A stretch of DNA of 64,000 bases, taken from the NCBI RefSeq assembly GCF_008831285.2, contig NC_045141.1, forward strand, positions 16,540,106-16,604,105, given 5' to 3'. The DNA is from Nymphaea colorata. Its lineage: Eukaryota > Streptophyta > Magnoliopsida > Nymphaeales > Nymphaeaceae. The position numbers and the translations under genes are program-made. This document shows, one piece after another, positions 38,501-50,789 of this stretch; the stretch's first letter is position 1; each line of letters starts with the position of its first letter. A model generated the notes under the pieces. It saw only the letters and a list, made by a program, of their open reading frames with translations. It searched no databases and had not been told where the DNA came from.

Positions 38501-41500
38501 CCATATCGTACGATACGGCCGATACACCCATGTATCATACGATACGGGAATAAGATGATTTTTATGTTTTTTTCCAAAGAAACCTCTCTCTCCCTCTTTC
38601 TAAACAGATGTAAAAATTGTGAAAGGGGAAAGTTTTACTAGTTTTTCTACACAAATTGCCCATTTATGTGATAAATTTTCGATTTAGGGGAGAAGTCGCT
38701 TCTGGAGAAGAAGGTTTGCTCGTGGCCTTCTGGCTTGTGGGGACTGAGACCTTGATTGATGATAATCATGATATATTATATGTTGTGAACTTGTAATGTA
38801 ATCTAAACCACTCTAAGTTTAAACTTTAAAGTTGTGATGGATGCTTATTACGTTATTATGAATTTCTTATTTCTCATTTCTAAATGTGTTGTTAATATAT
38901 TATGGCTTATGAATGATATGATGAGTTTTTTTATATAGAACACTTTTTTTTTTAAATTTTCTTTATTTTCCTGATTTTACCATTTTTTAAATGTTTTCTC
39001 TATTTTTTCTATTTTTAAAATTTTGATGAATTAAAAAATTAATTTACAATGTGCTACGCTACGTTTACGATACGTTACGATATAGTGTATAGGTCGGCCC
39101 GACCGATACCCATTATGATTCGCCTTTTACAACATTGTTTTTTACTACTTAGCCTGCATTCAAAGACACACACACTCTCTCTCTCAGACCTATGCATTCT
39201 ACCTACAAGTTCAACCTTCTCTACAGCATCTTTGGATATTAAACACGTTTGAGATACTTGGTCCATTTACACATGGTAGTGGTGAGAATGATACACAAGT
39301 CTCCATTTGCATAGGGGCTAGGGAAAGGTCACACATTCTATATGGGTTGGAGTCTTTGGACAATTGAAATTGCTGAGAAGAAGATAAAGATCTTTTGAGT
39401 TGGCTGAATCAACTTCTGAAACAATGGGTCTATAACAGACACCATGGTTTACAATCAAAATTCGAAACCTGTGAGTTAATAGAACTACATAATGCGATAA
39501 AGATATAAAAGGTAAGCTACACCATTTTCAACAGCTACACATCCATATGCACAAAAATGGAAAACCAAGCATAGCACATTTACAAGCATCTTAAGAAGGA
39601 TATCAATAAGATTTGCATGATACAAGAAGACAACCAAAGACAATAAATGATATCCAGTCATCCACATTCACCAAGGGGAAAAAATGTAGGCTTATCATCT
39701 TTAAGAAAATTGTATTAGAAAATTAAATATGTACTTTAAGAAAAAATCCAGACAAATTCTCACCCGACACTTGAACTTTGGTAGATATGATGACTGTTCC
39801 TTATTAAACACTAGTTCAGAGGTGCTCTTTGGATTTGTTTCTTCATGAGGCTTGCCCAAATCCATGCAGTTAGACTCTTCATAAGTCACGGCATGACTGA
39901 TTCTAGAGGTAGATGCTTCACAAATCCCCACATCATTCTTAGTAATAAATGAACTACTTTTTGAACGCTTAAGTTGAGGTTTGCTGCTTTTCACATTCAG
40001 AGATCCTTCTTTCCCCTGTACAATAGAAGGATTGATCATCATGTCATTCATTCACTATTTATGCATATCGCTGATAAAGAATTATCAATTCATATTAACT
40101 AAGGGTGCATTGCTCACCATTTCCCTCTCCAGGTTCCTTTCATGGCCTGTGATATTAGAACTTCCAGCAGCCTTAATTGGTGGTTTTGCTTCTCTAGGTC
40201 CTGGGTTATCATGAGCATCAAATTTGGCTTTATAATTTCTTCCCTTTGTCCAGAGGTTTTCAAGATTTTCAGGAGCAAGAACTTCAGTTCTTCTCTCCCT
40301 TGCAGCTTCAAATCCTCTGGCCCACTCTGCAGTACGTGAAGGCAGATGATGCTCTGATTCTGTTTGGGAGGAGATTAACTTGACATGACTCGCCATACTT
40401 GAGGAAGCTTCAGCACTGCCATCAATTCTAACTAAATTTGCCAGATCCCCTTGGTTAGCAGAAGATACTAGTTCTCCAGGATCTCGTTTATCTTTGGAAT
40501 GTGCTGATGCCATAGCAGTTTGTTCATTTTGGCTGGCAACATGAGATGGCTTCCCAGCATCTAATTCTCTATCATCCTTTTTTGTGAGAAGAATATACTC
40601 AATTAACTCATTGATGTACCTGACAGAAAGAATTCTAAATTTGAAAACTGCAGTGCACTGAAAAAAGTGAGAGAGAGAAAGTGACGAAAAAACTACTGGG
40701 AAGAATATCAGCATCTTCTTTTATGCATGAAGCATTGGTCTATTTTGAATTTATCATCTTTTTGCACCAAATAGACTACTGCTGGAAAATAAGCAATGGA
40801 TCCAACTCATAAAAATGCAGCAACACAGGGCAGAGGATGACGAAAATCCTCCCCCCAAGGATGAATAGGTGATAGTTCGATTAGCTTCTCACCTTGACAA
40901 TAGCCATACTGAATGAATGCTTTAGATGCTCATAAACATCACGAACTGGCTGTCTTCATTATGCATTCACACAAGAGTTACCATTTGAACTAATGTTCTT
41001 CTTTGTGAGATGTTATAAAGAGCATGCTTATGTCATGTTGAATATAACCCTTAATAATACTATTGAGAGAACAAGCATGTACAAAGTGGAAAATTAATCA
41101 GCTGCGTAGCAGAGTTTCCATGTATTATGGGATGGAAAGGCATACTGAGACAAACCAGTTTAGTATAAAAAAAAATCAAAAAGAAGTAAGATTAGCAATG
41201 TGGGTGACAATCTAGCCTATGTGCAGCTCAGTGAACTCAAAGATAAACAGGAATAAAACAATATTCAGAAAAATATTGCCTTTAACTTCAGAGAAGGTCC
41301 ATCTTGACTGAAAGAAAGAAAAAGATAACCAAAGGAAGTTGAAGTTGAGTAGTAAAGGCCAACCAAAGAAAGAGGAACACAAAGGGAAATAGCCAAATCA
41401 ATTGCTACAGATACATTAATATATATCTTACAATTAGTTCAATATACAATTAAGATGACAATCAGTATTTACTATCATCGTCTCAAGAAACATTGAAACA

Positions 41501-43371
41501 ACAAACAAAATGGTTATTTCTCTTATTGAGCCCTTATGAGGTAGATCCATAACTGGAAAAACCCTCTTCTGTTTTGTGGTTAACATCTCAAATAGAGTAT
41601 GTTTTATAGTATTCTAAGAGTAGGAGAAAAAAAGTTTAACTATCTAAAAGGTGAAGAGCACCATACATTTTCACTAAAGCCAAAAACCGAAGAGTCAAGA
41701 GATCCAGTGCAAAATAATTCATATGGACAGAAAAAATATTAGCCTATTCATTTTACTCCTCAGAGAATAATGAATCCTTCACTTTTAGTGTAAGCAACCA
41801 AAGTTTTGGATTTCTCACTTTATCTTGCTTTCGATTAAGCACCCAAAATAGAAAACCTAAGAGTGGACTTTGGACAGATAAATTATCACAAATATAAGCA
41901 AGGACTCTTCTATTTTTTTTCTCAAAGAATGTATTTGATCAATAACATTAATAACTGGTGAAAGGTGCATGTTAGCAACTATGCAGAGGCTTACCCAGGA
42001 TTCACAAGGTTCATGACAGGCTGCATGACCAAGCAGGTTAGAAGTTCTCTACTCATGCATCGAACAAGTGGGCATTGTGCTTCCCGTGGTCTCAAGACTA
42101 CAGCTAACACTGCTCCCATCATTTGTTGGAGAACCTGACTAAAGTCTCTATTAGCCAAATTACAAAATCAACTACCTGCCTTAAAAACAAGGAAGATGAC
42201 ATCAGCATTTGTTAGAACTCCCACTCACACCTTGTACTCACACTCGGGTGATATCAAAGCTGGATGAAGCTCCTTAGAAGCAAAAAGATGGCGCCTCAAC
42301 TTTTCATCTCTTGCATCCAATGACAATGTTGACAAGAGTTCTACACCAATTGCCGATTGGTTTCTTCTATAAAGATCTAGATGGTTCCCTATTAATTTCA
42401 CAATATCCCTGTAACGTCAAAGGAGCATTTATTATCAAACAACAGAATAATGCAACAAGAAAAATGGCAATAAAGGATGACGACGGTGATTATCCGGTAT
42501 TAATAGTCAATACTCCAGCCAGAGGGACAACAGTGAAAAGTTTCAAACGGTAAATCAGAGCATCCAAAGCTCGTAAGAAGTTGAAAACCTTATATTTCTC
42601 GCGCTTTAAGCCACAAGAGTGATACATAAAAGCATGAACAAACTTTTGAAAATAAAAAATTTAGTAAGTTTTGAACGGTGAGTCTTCGACTCGTACTGTT
42701 TCTTTTGGACTCTCTCTAGACTAAGACTCCGGAAACCGCACTAAACATCAAGATTCCATTAACAGCTCTGACAATGTTTTCTCAAGAAAATGATAGTGCG
42801 AAACAACCATCCATATTAGATACTAAACACTCACGCCATTAAACCACCATCTGTAGTATCTGTTCTTATCGGTGTAATACAAAGAATTGGATACAAATAA
42901 ACCTACCTCGTCAACAAATTCACGAGATTGACATCCCTCGCCCTCTCAGCGATCTCGCCAAACACGTCGTTCACGATTGCCCTGATTAATTCGGGCGCCT
43001 CCGTATCCGGTGTGATCGACGAATACCACATATCGACCACGAAATCCTTCAAAACCTTGCCAATGAACTCGTCCAGCGCTGCCTCGACCAACGGAGAATC
43101 GATCTTGCGCACCCAATTGATCGCCACCGAAGGCGACGTGGAAAGAATGGGATCGTCCACAGCGAGCTGCTTCTTCTCCAGGTGGGCGAGGTATCCTTTC
43201 CGCGGCGCCGGCCGGGCCTTCCACCGGAACTCGACCTCCCTCGAAAGCATCCGGACGACCGCCAAAGCGATCGCCGCGATCGGGATGTTCATCCACGTCG
43301 ATCGGCTCGTTACTGCGCCACAAATCCAATATATTCAGACGCGGAAAACGCTGGTTCTCATATATTTGGAG

Positions 43372-43407
<36 letters not shown>

Positions 43408-43511
43408 GGGGGGCTCTCACAGGAGAGGATGTAGGAGACGAAGATGATGCAGACGGCCCACCAGACAACTCGGAGCTTGGCCTCTTCGATCAGATCCTGA
43501 AGCGACTCCAT
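26525..43511 (-). CDS. PXA-PX-Nexin_C membrane protein (sorting nexin 13/14/25 type)
   Basis: Sixteen exons, 2973 nt, 990 residues: 43421-43511, 42907-43312, 42231-42408, 41995-42134, 40118-40619, 39764-40015, 36927-37027, 36558-36702, 36407-36475, 36227-36272, 35049-35494, 31876-31955, 29935-30070, 27625-27808, 26716-26798, 26525-26638. All phases match. Two N-terminal membrane helices (about residues 14-30 and 37-53) precede a PXA domain (about 103-285; FVVDMWYSSITPD, RPREAQCPLVR), a polar linker, a PX domain (about 519-630) with KRRYRNFERLHRHL and LPPKRF, the phosphoinositide-binding signature, a serine-rich linker, and Nexin_C (about 793-960; QIHWLRREDVIAQGIKWLQD). Likely an endomembrane tether binding phosphoinositides. 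Intron 15 uses a GC donor. Introns reach 3.1 kb; intron 6 holds a repeat element. The start has a strong context (GCCATGGAG); the frame stays open 65 codons upstream, but relatives (At2g15900) begin near MESLQDLIEEAK. Confidence 0.93.
26714..26715 (-). other. GC splice donor (GC-AG intron 15)
   Basis: Exon 15 ends ...TTCCTGCAG followed by GCAAGT, the consensus for GC-AG introns. The acceptor is TACCAG before exon 16. Joining here keeps the frame into CLKQLAYSILELLLVSVF and the stop codon. No GT donor nearby preserves the frame and the conserved sequence. Confidence 0.85.
28055..28075. repeat. (GT)n microsatellite
   Basis: About ten GT units in intron 13 of the PX-protein gene. Confidence 0.9.
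37075..37190. repeat. Imperfect tandem duplication, about 62 bp
   Basis: AATCATTTTTCATCAAAT followed by AGGATTTATT/AAGATTTATT occurs twice within intron 6 of the PX-protein gene, with small insertions between units. Confidence 0.7.
38398..39137 (+). mobile_element. Non-autonomous hAT-like repeat, copy A (740 bp), in an intron
   Basis: This element lies in intron 6 of the PX-protein gene. It starts CAGTGTTAT and ends ACAACATTG, which are inverted repeats of each other. Both ends are dense in CGATA/TATCG motifs, and a perfect 30-bp palindrome occupies 38411-38440 (ATCGCACGATATGGG is its left arm). The flanking 8-mers TTTTTGAC and TTTTTTAC match at seven of eight positions, hinting at an 8-bp target duplication. 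A relative in the opposite orientation is at 58341-59070. Shared blocks include TTGATTGATGA.AATCATGAT, AGTTTAAACTTTAAAGT, TTTTATATAGAACAC and CCTTTTACA.CATTG. No coding capacity was seen. Confidence 0.8.
43374..43404. repeat. (GA)n microsatellite
   Basis: About 15 GA units in intron 1 of the PX-protein gene, close to the exon 1 splice donor (43420). On the transcribed strand it reads (CT)n. Confidence 0.95.
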
Positions 43512-46500
43512 GGCCTTCGTCTTGCCTGAGGGATTCGGGATTCCTCCCGCGCAGAATTCCCTCACGAAAATTAACCCTCTCAGGCCATCACCATCGTCGC
43601 AAATCACGTCCGGAATGGCCACGACGAGATGTGCGTTATTCCCGTTTTCCCTCGAAAACCTTTTCCCCATTTCCCTCGCAGCATCATGATATAGAGAATT
43701 TTTCATTCCGACCCCTTCATTTTACGAATAACGTCCGAAGAAATCCTGGCTTCCTCAATCTTTTCGTGCATACACTTTTCCGGCAGCCTCCCTGCTTTTT
43801 TCTTCGCAAAACTAAAACGCATTAAACGAAACAACATTGGCAACTTTTTTTCAGTGAATGCATATGAATATAAGTCTATAAAATAAAATAAAATGTTCTT
43901 TTTAACTATCATACAATAGATTTTTTATACTTGTTTCCTCATATTACGGCGTAGGAGAGGCACCGAAATGTAAAATAGAATATGGAAGACTTGACATGAG
44001 AGGCCGACTCAAAAGCGTGTTGCGTTGGTGTTTTCCAGGTCAGACATGAACCGGAACTGTCTCGAGTAGCCGAGTTTACTTGTGAGGGGAAGTCCCATGA
44101 ACTCTTTCATGTTGTCTTTTTCCTTTGAGTTAAAGTAACGAGTCATTTTTACTTATTATCCTTTCAGTCATAAACAAGTCATCTCACATTGATGTCATTT
44201 TGGAGGCAAAAATTTTTCATCAAGTAAAAGTTTCTAAATTTGATTAAACTCGAAATATCATTTTTCAAAATTTTTATATAAAACAAATAAAATTTCTAAA
44301 ATTTAGATGTAAATTTAAAAAAAAATAACTAACCAATATGATTCAATAAAAACTCGAGTAACTCATCATGGTCATCAATTACACTCGTCGTCAATATAAT
44401 CAACCAAGATACTTCAAGAGCAGGTTTAAAAGCTTAAAAGCCCAAATCTTATCTTGTTGCTTGGACCGAATGCAGTTTCTTCATTGATAATCTTTGTTGT
44501 TTAACTTTATCACAAGTTGTCTTCTGTGAATGTTACCAGTGTTGGATGGAGCATGTACAAAATTGTAGATGCAGAAATGAATCTTCTTTACAGGTTCGAA
44601 TCTTAAAATTATATGAATTATGTAATATAAAGTTAGAAATTGAACAATTTCTTTTGAGTACAGATTTAAAAAGTTGTGACTGACCCGGGAGAACAGCATC
44701 ACTTGTCTGAGTCATATGATAGCACGCACGCAATCTCAGAGAGGGAAACACATCTATAAACTATATGTTAGATCATATATACATGTATTCTCAGGCATTA
44801 ATTTATCAGCCTCATCGTCAGTGGCCAATCTATGGTTGACGATGGTAGACAGGGCACCATTACATAGATAGCTAATGTTCGTAGATTTGTGCAGATGGGA
44901 TATTATTGTTATGTAAACAAGTAATCTTGTTGCGAAATATCTGTTGTTGTGATGATCACCATCGATTTGAATAGATCCACCACCGTTAGTTCATTTTTTT
45001 TTAACAAAATGTTGGAATCATTATGTGTATGTCTAGCGCTAGCGCAATTTCGGACATTATGTGGGGATATCTATTAAATGATCAATTAAGTTGACCATTC
45101 GGTCATTTCATATGGAATATGGTAAATTTCATATATATAAATATAGATACTTGTGCATATTTTTGAGTTTTATGATGGGCTGAACATAAAATTGCTCTTA
45201 ATATAAAAAGGGTAATGGTGCCCTAGGTCATATGTAGAGGAATACATTTTTTTCAGGGTCTTGTCTTTCTTATATGATAGAGACTTTATACTACATATAG
45301 ACTTCTGCCACTACTATCTCGTAGATGGATTCAGGTATGCTTCTGCTTGGGCTTTTGTGTTTCAACCATTCAACGTGAATAGATTACTTCAGCATATTCC
45401 AGAAATTCATACCAAACTGCGTTATATTTACATTCAATTATTGGTTGCTCTTTGTAATCTCCTATGGCAGTTCTGAACATCGAGCTAAGGCACCAAAACT
45501 ATTGAGAAATATCAATACCTTTCCATTGCCAAACTTTCACAAATATATGGGTGTTAAATTTCAAACACTCGGTTTGATTTGGCCTTGTAAATTCTTGGCG
45601 TTTGTTTTACGCCCTGTTTGGTTGGAGGGAAATGGAGGGAACCAACCAAAGAGACCCTTAGAGAAGATGGCAATCTCACCAATGGTTGCTTACATCCTTT
45701 TATGAAGCATTAGTTTAAAGTTGTTGTGTTGTTGACATCGGAACTGGCATCTCAAGAATGCAAAGCTACTTATTGGAACTGACTAAGTGACTGCAAATAG
45801 TGATGTTGTTCATGAGCAGACACATTAGGCGATTCAATAAGAGGTCAAAACTACTATCAATATAAATCCCTACCCTAGAGGTTCAACGCTGCTTCAGGAC
45901 TTAGTTGGGAAGCAAGACATCTATCAATTGAGTAGTAGCGCATCCACCATTTGTAGTTTAAAGGAATAGTTTCCATAAAAATAGAACTGATATTTGATCT
46001 TTTATTGGCCTACTATCCCGACCAGTTATGCTACCCCCTCTAACACGAGCATGGATAGATACATTAACTTTCTAACAATGAATATATTATACCTAATCTA
46101 GTAATAAGTTTGATGACTTATTTGAGACCCATTTGTAGCTTGAAAGATTTTGAAAGATTTTAAAAAGGGAAAACTAATCTATCACATATAGAGAAGAGCT
46201 CATCAGACCGTCAAATCATATGAGATTCCATGAGCATTATATTTGACAAAACGTGACAGGGAAATCAAGCTTATCTACAACATGCATAAGAACAAAGGCC
46301 CTGCGTTTGATTTTTGTATTCATGTGGTATGGCTTTGTTGAATGAATGCTATATTTAACGCCCATTTTTGGCGCCAAAACCATGAATAATATTTATCTGA
46401 AATTCCTTTACTTTGTTCTTGTAAATCGTTAAATTAAGTCATATATGGCATAAAAACATAGTTTTATAAACCTTTCTATTTTATTTACTTTTTTGGTAAC

Positions 46501-48092
46501 AAGTGCTTATTTGAGTTCAATTTACCATTTAAATTGCCACCGCAAGACATAAACCCAAAATTATAGAAAAAAGTGGGGGACATAGAGTAATGGGGATTGC
46601 AGCTCAATTATATCATTAAGCAGTAAACTTTTTTTACCATGATGTACCTTCACATGACATTTTCTTTTCTTGTACGTGATTGGCATCTCATTATTTTTAC
46701 GTATCAAAATAAGTCCGACTTTTTAAACTAAATTTGTCTTTCTAACTATTGTCTTACAACATACTCAAATTCCAAAATTCTTTAGTTCACTAAAACTTAT
46801 TAAACTTATTACCATCGTGAGTAAATCATGCCAAAAAGATTTATACACTAAAAAGCAAGCAAACTAGTGTATCAATATATATAATATGGTATCTTGCGTT
46901 TGAAACACCATATATTTTTTTTACCATTCCGTTGAGCATAGCTTGGTTAGGTTGGTAACTGGTGAATGTTAAATCTTCAGTTTGATTCTGTTACTCATTT
47001 AAACTACAAAAATAAATAATTAATTAAATAAAGGAGCGATCTCTCCTTCTCTGCTTTGACTAAAATTTTATAGCAAAATCTTGAAAAGGAGGTACGGTTT
47101 CGCACCCTGAATCAAACTAAATTATTCGTGTTGCTGGGCAATAAATTAATACAATAAAGACAAAGATGGTTAATTGTTAAAGCAGTCTTAATGATTACTT
47201 AAATAAGTTAGTTATTCACTCATAATCTGCTGCAATCAGCAAACAGATTACACTTCAGACTGTGGTTTGAATTAATTAATCACTCAGGCACGTCTCCGTG
47301 GCCCCCAGGAAATAAACTCCAATGGACCGACCCGAGACCCGACCAACCCACAGATATCACACCAAACCGGCTTAAGGGAAAACAGGAGGCACGCCAGCCG
47401 TCCATCGCGCGGGATGCGGACGGTCAAGACCGTGGTTTTGTTCTTTTAGTACAAAACCGCGAGCCCAAACAACCCGTTTCTATAGCGCGCATGCCTTACG
47501 CAAGCAATCGAGGATTGATTTTCCACCGTTCATCTAAAGATCTAAAGGGAGAAAAACGTCCGGACGTTTGTAACGTAGGGGAGTCATCCGTGTGAAAGGA
47601 GCTCGTCGTTGTGGGGGAGGGGAAAAATATCCAGGGGCGGGCCCTGCATCTGGAAAAGTAACGCGGGGCTCTAAAATATCAAACAATGGATTCAGAATCG
47701 GCCTCCTGCTGCCTCCGGTTTCGGGACGCTTTTACCGTAAAGACGATTACGCCCCTAAGATCGCGATTTTGCCCTTGTTTAAAAGATTTATGTCATCGAG
47801 CTCCCCTTCTCGACGCTCCGTTCCTGGACTCTTTGCGTTGTCTCAGATCCGGACCAAGTTCAAGTAACCAAAATGAGAAAAAGTGCATCGGATTTTCTTT
47901 TTATACCTCCGTCCTTATCCATAAACTGAAAGAGGCGGCTGCAGAACGGCCGGTCATGTGCATGGACATTCGATCATTTCACAAGGGTATTTTGGTCGAC
48001 TTTGAGGCTATACATGTCTTTTGAGAAGGGGATGGATAAGTAATTTGACTAAAAAGTCCAACCTTATCCGGTGTGCTGGGGGCTTTGCTCCG
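43512..48092. other. Intergenic region between two divergent genes
   Basis: About 4.6 kb. The left end, GC-rich to about 43.7 kb, is the promoter and 5' UTR side of the PX-protein gene. The middle is AT-rich with no supported gene; the frame at 45261-45476 shows no domain I recognise. The right end from about 47.3 kb becomes GC-richer and is the promoter side of the CBP1-like gene. A 48-bp inverted-repeat element lies at 45610-45657. Confidence 0.55.
45610..45657. mobile_element. 48-bp Tourist-like micro-MITE
   Basis: CGCCCTGTTTGGTTGG at the left is mirrored by CCAACCAAAGAGACCC at the right; the GTTTGGTTGG-type ends resemble plant Tourist termini. TTA flanks it on both sides (45607-45609, 45658-45660). 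Only about 16 bases separate the arms, so it is nearly two terminal repeats back to back. Confidence 0.6.
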
Positions 48093-48099
48093 TATAAAA
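48093..48099 (+). promoter_or_regulatory. TATA box of the CBP1-like gene
   Basis: TATAAAA, 85 bases before the start codon at 48184. Transcription would be expected to start near 48125, leaving a 5' UTR of about 60 bases. Confidence 0.65.
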
Positions 48100-48183
48100 A
48101 TCCTTCCGCTTCCGTTACCGCTCTTTATTATTTCTGCCCTGAAGAAGACCGAACGTGGGAGAAGGAAGAGGAAGCGAACGAGT

Positions 48184-50789
48184 ATGAGTGCGATCCGGTT
48201 GCTGAGTCTCAGAGCGTCGTCGGCTTGCCTGCTCGAGGCGTTCGATCGCCAGTCGAGGGCGTCCTCGACGGCGCGGGCCTCCGTCATCTGCAGTGCGCGG
48301 AGGAGCGAAGCCATCCCGAAGCTCGAGCCCTTCAGCAGGAGCAAGATCGAGAGGGGACTCAAGGAGCCTTCTCTCCTTCAGAAGTCCGAGAACGCAATTT
48401 TAGGTACGGTTGATGGCGCTCTTGATAGATCTCTCGACTTCCTCTTTCTCCTTTTCCTCTATCTTTTCTTGTTATTTTGTCTCGTTTTTGCTTTTCCGCT
48501 CATACTTTAGGGGGGATTTGTTGATTTCGACCTGTCTTGCTCGAGATTTCTTTATTTTCTCCTTTTCCTTGGAGTCAAGAAAGAGTTTGTTGGTTTTGAG
48601 CCGTTTTTTACCAAAGAATTATCAACTTTTTACAGTTCTTTGTTTGATACATGGAGATCACGAAGATCCGGAAAAGTATTGGTCGAGCTCTACTCAATTA
48701 GGCTAAATAGATATCCAACAAATATGCGATAAGAAGGAATTAAAGGAAAACCCTCAGTTTTCGAAATTTATCGACTTTTTGTTTCGATGCTCCAAGATTG
48801 AGCCAGATTTGCAAACCATGTCCTGATCCATGTTAAACTAAGTTAATACAGGAATCACTGGAAATTTACATGAAGAATGAACAAAATTAGAAGAATAATC
48901 AATCACGGGCCCCTCGATCTGAGTTTTTGCGTGAATTTTGCCAATTCGCTTTGTGGTTTCATGGTTTCTTTCATATCTGAACCCCGAGCCAACGTTGGCT
49001 TTCGTGTTCCTTGTTATTTCCTTTTATTTCTTCCTTGAAATAGTTGTCCTTCATGACAGAGGGGAGAATACGGGATGTTACTATGGCTTCTTTTCTGGAG
49101 GAAGATGATATTTTTCCGTCAAAAGCCTCTCTTGGTTAACACCATAACCACAGGGGCAAACCTGGATCTTTCTAAGTTTATTTGGTTATTTTAATTCTTC
49201 CGAATAGATTCTTACTGCCTGCTTTCGGGTGATTTCGTGAAAACTGTGCTAGTTGTTCCAAGCTTGATTTGAGTGTCAAAATTAGTTTTGTTATTGTTAT
49301 TTTTTTTCTCTGTAGTAACTAGTTGTGACTTGTGATGTTACAACAACACCTTTAATTTGGTTTCTGTTTGATTCATAACCGCCGTAAAGTTCTGAGAGGC
49401 AGCTCTGGTGTTTTTAAATTAGAGCGGTTGTGGGTGGAGCCGTGGAGGTGAAACAGGGGCTTTATCTTTTCGTATATTTTTCCGAGAAATTTCTTTCCTT
49501 TTCGAGGTTTGGTCTATTTGTAGGATTAATTAAGAAAACATATGCAAGTAGATCAAGTTTTCAAGTATGATGATTCGTGTTCATCTTTACCTCTGGTTTA
49601 TACCGTGTTTTGTGTCTGTTTTGTTTGTTTCCATGGACGGTTTTCTTTCTTTTTCTTGAAAGAAGTCAACTGATCAATTTACTCTTTCCATGTCGATCGA
49701 TATTTTGAGAGCCGCTGGACAACGCTATTCTTGTTTACTGGGATTTGGTATTTCTAAGTTCGCGTATTAGTGAGAAAATATTCTGGAAAAGAGAAATTCT
49801 CCTATCAGAGCTTTTCAGTTGAAAAAATCTCTGATCGTTGACATGGCATAAATGGATAGGGAAAAAAAATCCGTAGGATCCACAAAACACGATAGGAGGG
49901 ATAACATAGTACGAAGTTCTGCCAGAACAGACCCCACCTCAACATGGATTGAAGAATCTTTTTCTAGCTCTAAGTAGTTTTTGGCAGCGGGATTTTGCTT
50001 TTATATTTGAAATAGTAAGAGACTTGCCCTTTTATTTTCGATTCCACCTTTCTGTATCATTTTCTCACACCCATACGTGAAACGTGCTTGTGGCTTTCGT
50101 GCGTCTAAGCGGTGGCTATTCACTGTCCAGTATGCCTTGTGCAAATGTAATGATTGCTCCTCTTTCTGTATTCTGCAGATTACTGCTCCACTCTTGAAGG
50201 GGACGAGTCATACCGCTGCTGGAGAGCGTACTTTGAGCTCAAGGATTTGGAAGTAAGTTCCTCTGTTTCTCTGCCATGTTCCTGTTTCTTACTTTTTTTT
50301 CAAATTTCAGTTCCCCTCTTGAAGGTGCAAGGCTAGTACCACCAACACGTTGATGATGCTTGTTTTCCTCTATTTCATGTCTTGGGCCCTATGCAGAGTT
50401 CTAATTTAAAGCATCCAAAAGTGCGATGCCTGTAACATGAACGAATTCTAAACAAAATTTTGCCTGTGCAGAAGCAACTTCCAAAGGACGAAGTCGAGTC
50501 GCTGGTGATTCAGACGGAGGGAGTCAAGTCCCTTATCGGTTGCCTGCATGCTGTCACTGCAGCACGCGAAAAACCTCACCCAGAAATTCGCGAGAACGAG
50601 ACCAAGCCTGCGCCTAGAAAGCGCGCAGACAGCACGTGTCCGATTCCTGACGGGTTACCGAAGACACAGGAGGAGCTTGAGGAAGAGGAGGCTGCCAGAA
50701 TGCCCGACTCTCCCTTCACCAGGCTTCTGCGCAGCAAGGGCCGGCACCCAGCTTGGTATTCTCAGGCTCCTGACCATGAAACCGACTAG
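48184..50789 (+). CDS. CBP1: CCG-binding protein 1 / MEE14-like protein
   Basis: Three exons, 48184-48403, 50179-50252 and 50472-50789: 612 nt, 203 residues, all GT-AG with matching phases. The N-terminus (MSAIRLLSLRASSACLLEAF...) is Ser/Arg-rich and nearly free of acidic residues, like an organelle transit peptide. The conserved core runs from DYCSTLEGDESYRCWRAYFE through GGVKSLIGCLH-like sequence (here EGVKSLIGCLH) to the C-terminal block DGLPKTQEELEEEE and MPDSPFTRLLRSKGRHPAWY. I match this to Arabidopsis At2g15890 (MEE14/CBP1), which I recall at about the same length. CBP1 is reported to interact with the central-cell regulator CCG, with Mediator and with AGAMOUS-like factors during pollen-tube attraction. 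A plastid role is also possible given the N-terminus. Intron 1 is 1.8 kb. Confidence 0.85.

Noticed and set aside
42928..43434. 168-codon plus-strand open frame
   Set aside because: It is the antisense shadow of exon 2 of the PX-protein gene and ends in the GA repeat.
43512..43706. 65-codon in-frame N-terminal extension of the PX protein
   Set aside because: Relatives start near ...QDLIEEAK, and the ATG at 43511 has a strong context; the extension is probably 5' UTR.
45261..45476. 71-codon open frame that might be a transposase fragment
   Set aside because: No catalytic motif or convincing similarity to a known transposase.
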